From the NCBI GenBank assembly GCA_964036155.1, contig OZ038422.1, forward strand, positions 13,787,201 through 13,851,200: a DNA stretch of 64,000 nucleotides, read 5' to 3'. Both the position numbers and the translations under genes were made by a program. Of the stretch, positions 57,699 through 64,000 are shown one piece after another (the first letter of the stretch is position 1; every line of letters starts with the position of its first letter). This DNA comes from Diploscapter coronatus. Lineage: Eukaryota; Nematoda; Chromadorea; Rhabditida; Rhabditidae. The notes under the pieces were generated by a model. It searched no databases and was not told the DNA's origin. It saw only the letters and a list, made by a program, of their open reading frames with translations.

Positions 57699-60600
57699 CT
57701 GAAAGCGACGAATTTAACTATTGAGGAAATATTTTCAAAATCGATATATAGCGCAGAAATATAACATCATTCACGAACGCACGAGAGTGTTTCATAGGGA
57801 AATGACACGAGAGGGCTATTTTTGGAGTTATTACATGTAGCTAAAAGAAGTGAAGATAGAAGAAAGTTACATCATTTTTGAAAATAGAGAGATGTTCACG
57901 CAAAATCAATATAGGGTGAGAAATTTAACAGAATTAATGAGACTATAACATGAAGGCCTCATAAGTGAAGATTGATCTATAAAATGGAACTATTATGATA
58001 TCACCCTTACTATTCAATCATGTTTTGGCCTTACACGAACACTTTGATGTTATTTATCCTTTTACACTTCCTCTCTTTAATTCTTAAAATCTCTATATGG
58101 GAATTAACACGTGCTGTGTCCCGATTGTAGTTTTATGATTTTATGAAACGTTGAGATCAATTACCGAACCAAAAAGAATGGTATGATAATGATGCTATGG
58201 ATCATTCCAAATTTAGATGAGTTTGAAGGGAAGTTTCATAATGGCATTTTCATGTGATCCAATGAGCCACTAAAGATATCTAATGATTTGCTAAATTTGT
58301 AAACATATCAAAGAAATACGGATTTTTAAAAATATTATTAATATTGAAAGAGCAATAATACTATAAATCTTCTTGCCATTGAAATAATGGTCATGCTGTT
58401 AAACTTTGCAAGGATTGAAGCATATGATGGTTAAATATCATGAAATCTGATGAAAGACCATTTGAATGCTATAGATTATTTATCTTAAAATTATCACTAA
58501 TTTTTCGCGCGAACTATAAACCAACCAAGTTAAATCGAGATCAAAAGGTTTGAAACCTAACTAATCAAGACCTGAGTATCCTGAAAATTCATCAACTTAT
58601 GAATAAGCTAAATCGTCGAAGTTCTTTTGAGAGGAATTGATAAGGAAGTCGATTTTATCAAAAGGCCGAATTAATCAAAATCTTCTCGCATAATTAGCGG
58701 AAATGAATGCCAGAAATTCTTTGATTAATCTATTTTAGCGAAATAGTGCGTGAAATTTGGAGAGTGGAAAGGAGAGAAAAGACAATTCTCGGGTCTGAAA
58801 TTCTCGCTGCTGATGCTGCGGCAGCACAAGCGCGGTGAACGAAAACGCGCATTGCATAGAGGTAAGAGCGTGTGCTCGTGAGATAGTGCACAGAAAATAG
58901 AGATGCAGAGGAGCAAAAAACGACGAAATAGTACGAGAAACTGAGAGAAAGCGAGAGAGAATGAGCTAGAGAAGCAGAAAAAGTAAGAAATAGTGTGGGA
59001 AATAAAGGAAGTTGGAGAGAGTTAGAAAAATCGAGAAATAGCGTGAAAATAGAAGAACGTAAAAGAAATACACCTCTTTCTCTAACTCACACATGAGCAA
59101 TCGATTCAAGACTAGCTGGGATAAAAGCCTGGCGAGCTGACAAAAGAGCGAGGAAAGCGGAGAGAGTACAGAGAGGCTAGTCAACGTAACAGACAGTTGG
59201 CGAGAGAGAAGGAAAGAAAGAACGAAAAAGGGAGAGAAAGAAAAGAGAAAAGGTAAGATAACTAAAAGAAGCTGGAAATACTATGCAAACTTGGAGAGTA
59301 AAAGACGGAGATCACTCACTCTCAAAGAGGATACAGAAAGGGAAGTAATTGAAAAAGAACATTTTAAAAGGCGGAGAGAAAAAGAGACAGAAACGAGGGA
59401 AATTATAAAAAGAAAATTAATGATAAAAAGCTCACAAAACAAGCATGTAGCATAGAAAACTTTGAAAATTGGTTAAATATTTTTTATTAAAAATAAGAAT
59501 AAATGGGTTCTTTGTTAGAAAGGATTATGTTATTGAGATTTAAAAAAAAAAAAAGGATTGCTTTATCTTGTGATTATGAAAAACGCTTAACAAAAAGAGG
59601 GATAAAATAATGAGCACTAAATCCATCAAAACAGAGAGACTGAAATTATCGCATAAAGTGAAGATAAAAATGAAATTTAAAAGGATTCATTTTAAGTGAT
59701 ATGTAAAATCCTAACACGAATACGCGCTTATGAACTCGTTAGCTCATAAAAAAGTGAAAATTTAGAGAAGTGAAGAATCAAATGATTAGTGCTGAGTCAC
59801 GATACTAATGTTCATTAAACTACATAGATAATCGTGAAATTTTATAAATAATTAAATGATAATTAGAGCCAAAGTTAGAATAGCTAAAATAAAATATTGG
59901 ATAAAAATGACTCATTCTCGGAATTATTATTGTGCTAGTATAAACTTTCACAGTATCAAATTTCTTTCAATAAGGGAAGAATAATTTATGGAGAGTATCG
60001 TGATTAATTACTGCGTACGAGGAAATATTGAGAATATGCGACGTTTTGTAAGGTAATTATTTCAAATTTATGAAGAAAAATATAATCGGAAAAAATGTTT
60101 TTTTTGATATATAGTAATCTTAAATCAAAATATTAAACTCTGAAAGGTTATTTTGGAAGCCAAATACTCTTACGACATATGAAATATAATTAACGAAAGG
60201 TGGCTTATGCTATTATCTCTACCTATATCATTTACCAATGATATTATTAGATATAAATTCGAAATGACTCTAATAATTATCTTTGCATCTACATATCATA
60301 CAACTTCCCTTAATGTTAGCTAATGATAAAGAAACGTCGATATCTTAAAACCAAAATACAAAAATTGTGCGCGAAAATAATGTACGTAATAAGATTAGCA
60401 ACGTTATTCTCGGCTAAGTTAGTGTTAAAGTAATGAATACTGAAACGGTCCGCAATAATAATAAATTGTGCATGTAATGCATTTTCTAATTCGGCTATGA
60501 ATGAATTAATCCAGCGACAATTGGAGAAATTCGCTGAAATTTAAAATACATATCCCTTTCCTTAGAGAAATTGTCAGCTTTGGTCACAGTACAACTCAAT

Positions 60601-63600
60601 AAATTTAATCTCCCTTTTGTGTGGACTTTTCTGCATTTAAAAACAAACCTAATTACATCGTTTTCGTTGCTATTTGAAATTTCGATAACAATGACAAATG
60701 CCAGGGGTTGTTGTTAAAATTATTATCATCTTAAAAAGTACTCTTAAACTTCGACAAAATAGCTGATGATATCGTTTGTCGCTGGAGTTACTGCTTATAA
60801 ACATTTTGAGGTAAGTACAATTGAAAACCCTGTCATCCAATTTCGAAGCTTAAACAAAAGTAGTGAAAAGGACAAATATAAGATTTTGTTGTCGGAGTTT
60901 TATAAATATCTTTGTTATTGTAAGAATTATAATATTTTCGTTCCTTAAGGCATATGAATTTATGAATTCCATCCAAATTCTCGCACTTGCGTCAAAGAAA
61001 AGCAGGTGGGAATAAATTAAACGAGTATTTTTGAGATCAAAAATGAAAAAATTAGCAATTCTTTCAGAAATTGTATTTTTTACAAAAAAAAAAAACTCCA
61101 AACGCTAATTGAAATTCAAATATCAGGCCATTTCTATAATGCTATATGGAATCATTTTAAACTTTGAGTAGAGATGAAAAATGGCAGGTCAAAAATTCTT
61201 TGAAACTGAAATAAATCAATGCAAATTTTATATCATTATTTATGCAAATATACGTAGATATTCGAAAATTTAGATAGGTAAAAATTCCTGCAAATTGAAA
61301 GCTATGAGGAATTCAGCTCAAAATGATGATGTGGTCTATTTAGAGCATTAGAAATGCATAGTTGTGAACTGGCTTTTTGGAAAGAATGCTAAATAACAAA
61401 TGCTCTTCCTCTTTTTAATCAAAAGGAGTAGAAATTATTTTATGCTGAACATGGAGTACAGGATATTTTGTATTAGAGAATATTAAATTTATTCAGATAT
61501 ACCATGAACCGCGTGCGATGTGTGAAAATTCTATTGATCGTGTAAGTGAAAATTTAAAACCTAATGGATATTATGATAAGGCATGATTGAAATGAATTAA
61601 AAGCTGAAAATATTATTTAAATGCTGTAAAGAATTAGATACTACGCTCAAAAAATTGCAAGTAGTAAAGTGATTGATAACAGAATAAATCGAGAAATCTT
61701 TCTGAATTCTGTCGAAAATTTCTCGAAAATTGATTCAACCCAGATGTTACTATGTTTTTCCATTCGAACAAGAAAAATTGCCGTTTGAAAAATTCCTAAC
61801 AACTTTCTCTGAAATCTCATTAGTTTCTCGATAAAATTTCCTATTTAACATTCATAAATTGGCGCTTTTCATACTAATAAAATGCACTGAATTGAACCAT
61901 AAATTGATAACCCTGAAAGGCATTTAATGGATTTTTAGAGACTCTGTCTGATTCTATAAACTTTACACAATATTTTATAATCAAGAAATTTCATAGGGAG
62001 TATAAAGTATGGGTTCAAAGTAATAACATACCTATCTTCAAGGACAATAAATAATTTTATCACTCTTCCACAAATGGACACGTCATGTAGGAGAGAAAAT
62101 TGAGAAAGAATAAAGTATATTAAAAAATAAAAATAATATGAAGAGTAAAATTTAACCATAACAAGTATAAATTCCATAGTATATTGGAATAAATTGCAAT
62201 AAACCAAAAGCGATTGTCGAATAATGAAATTAATGTCGGAAATTTCGTAATTGGGATACTAAAATGCCTAGTTTCAGGATTCCCCATATATACGATTCTA
62301 CATCTTAAAATATATACTATTTTAAATCGATACCTAAAATATCAGCCTTGTGATAGTTTGATGCTCAAGTTCGTAGCGTTTCATCCCTTATATGACATTT
62401 GTATCATTGCTTTTTTGACCTATAATTATTTCAAATTATATATTATTCGCTTTAGCGATTTTGTACATGCTATTTCAGTTAGGTATAACAAATTCATGTG
62501 ATTTTTGCAGGTTAATGCCCAAAATTTTTTTCGAAAATATGATCATCCTCTTGTGTGTCGAAGCGTTATTTTTCGCGCATCCGAATTATATATTTTGAAA
62601 ATACGATCTAGACTTTCATATTGAAAACAATAATTACCCTAAGGCAAATATAAGAAGCATCCTAAAATGGTCTTTCTTTAGAGATATGCCCCAAGAAAAT
62701 TTCTACTTCTATTTAGATATGTCATAACTAAACACCTATCCTTATCGCTTAATTCAGTGTACTTTCTTAAATTGTTATTTGTTTCAAACTATTCAAAATA
62801 TACTTTAATTACATATCCATCACTCCTTAGCTGGTCTTCGTAATTCATCTTAAACCCTTGTTTTCTGGAGCCTCAAAAACTAATGCGGCTTTTCCAAGGA
62901 CGTTTCGCGCAAAATGTGTTTAACTCGGTGAATTCCAGTAACATTTTGATCATTTCGCATATTTTCTGGTATCTTATCAGCTTTTTATGGTATGTATTTA
63001 ACCTATGTATGCGTGATCATATATCAGGTCATCAGTTTTTACGTGCGTTCGCGTGCTCGGGTACGTAATGATAAATTAGATATTAGTCCATTTAGGGCAG
63101 GAATTCTTTGAAGAGGATATTTTCATATTTTGACCAATATCGGATATCTAGTTTACCCTATATAAATATTCTTATCATGGTTTATTTTGTTGTATACCTT
63201 TCACTGATTGGTTTTTAACAGATACATAAAGTATTATTCAAAAAGTTTTATACATATTGAGAAAATAATTTCCAATCCATTTTACTACCTGCCAAGTCTT
63301 ATACCGACATCATTCTAATATGTGAATTTTTCTATCACCCAATTTAGCCATATGCTATCATCTTTACTGCTTATCATAATATTCTGTAGCATACCAGGAA
63401 GTCTCTTTCGTTTTGAGTTTCAAAACATCTAGTAAATATCGTGATTCCGACCCGCGCAGTGCGTTCAAGTGCGTCAAATTTCAATACCAACTTTCTAATG
63501 GATTATGAATGTTACGTATTTCACCCATTTCATTCGCTTATTGTTTTATTTAAACCGAACACATTAACTCGAAATCTTTCTTAGCGGCTTAGGTAAATCT

Positions 63601-64000
63601 CCTATTATGCGCTCTCAAAAATATGCATAAGCTTCTTAAATCCCCCCGAAATTCTCTGACTTACGCGTTTTCATCTAGACTTGTGGTATTTAAATTGGAA
63701 TTTAAGAAATCATGTTCAATATAGACTGTATCTCGAAATTATTAATCATATTTGGCATTTTTGTAAGTTCAGCAGCACTTGGCATTAGTCTTGAAAATTT
63801 CATAGTTGAAATGCTAAATGTGCCTATGGGATATAAAAATTCACTTCCTTATGGAGGTGTTTCCTATTTATTAGTTGAAAAGCAAATTTGGTAAGCTTTT
63901 CGTTGAGTAATATTATCATAAATAAATCTCATCATTCAAGACGTTTATTATTTATTTATCTCCCTTGAAAATGCAGCTATAACTAATTTAAGCGTCAATT
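57699..64000. other. 6.3-kb region upstream of the visible RGS exons, no gene recognised
   Basis: The first exon and promoter of the RGS gene must lie here or beyond the window. 58740-59430 is strongly purine-rich (listed separately); from 59450 on the sequence is very AT-rich. Open frames such as plus 62214-62501, plus 62883-63068 and plus 63712-63894 (the last begins with a hydrophobic segment) lack any domain or splice evidence. Confidence 0.45.
58740..59430. repeat. Purine-rich low-complexity tract with degenerate GAAATAG motif
   Basis: The plus strand is dominated by GAGAGAAA-type sequence. A motif of the form GAAATAGTGYGAGAAA recurs (for example around 58740, 58925, 58988 and 59034), suggesting a decayed tandem repeat. 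Similar purine blocks occur at 8460-8560, 23200-23420, 44130-44330 and 55130-55300. Confidence 0.55.

Noticed and set aside
62214..63894. Several plus-strand frames of 60-95 codons with hydrophobic stretches
   Set aside because: Composition follows the very AT-rich background and no partner exons or family features were found.

Overview
The window is AT-rich nuclear DNA from an animal, almost certainly a nematode. Genes are split into many short phase-consistent exons, most introns end in TTTCAG or TTTAG, and several start codons sit directly behind a splice acceptor, as expected for spliced-leader addition. One gene joins a nematode-type six-cysteine (C6/DUF281-like) domain to mucin-like repeats. 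I cannot name the species. All coding regions below were joined by hand from splice sites, reading frame and exon phase.

Layout from left to right. 1-10439 (-): a secreted mucin-like gene. Its C-terminal part is an array of at least 27 complete exons of 3, 4, 6 or 7 copies of a 21-nt unit (heptad TPSTSTT), separated by near-identical 101-nt introns; the array runs off the left edge. 11409-13095 (-): an orphan gene for a small secreted protein of 168 residues. 13096-16757: no solved gene, a few coding-like segments. 16758-19173 (+): alpha-carbonic anhydrase, 7 exons, 287 residues. 19454-23078 (-): GDE1-like glycerophosphodiester phosphodiesterase, 9 exons, 363 residues, tail to tail with the anhydrase. 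25889-27808 (-): single-pass membrane protein of unknown function, 233 residues. 27809-32706: gene-poor. 32707-38322 (-): ABHD1/ABHD3-type alpha/beta hydrolase whose first visible intron carries a 2.2-kb foldback element. 38652-43143 (-): VPS33B, 13 exons, 608 residues, directly upstream of the hydrolase and perhaps in one operon with it. 47051-57698 (-): an RZ-type (RGS17/19/20-like) regulator of G-protein signalling with a long low-complexity N-terminus; its first exon was not found. 57699-64000: purine-rich and AT-rich DNA with no recognised gene.

The genes do not form one pathway. VPS33B (endolysosomal fusion), GDE1-like and ABHD1/3-like enzymes (phospholipid turnover), carbonic anhydrase and the RGS protein are ordinary metazoan genes. 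The unusual parts are the exon-intron satellite of the mucin gene, the foldback elements in introns and intergenic DNA (one group shares tips but not cores), and an apparent pair of mutually exclusive cysteine-bearing exons in the RGS gene.
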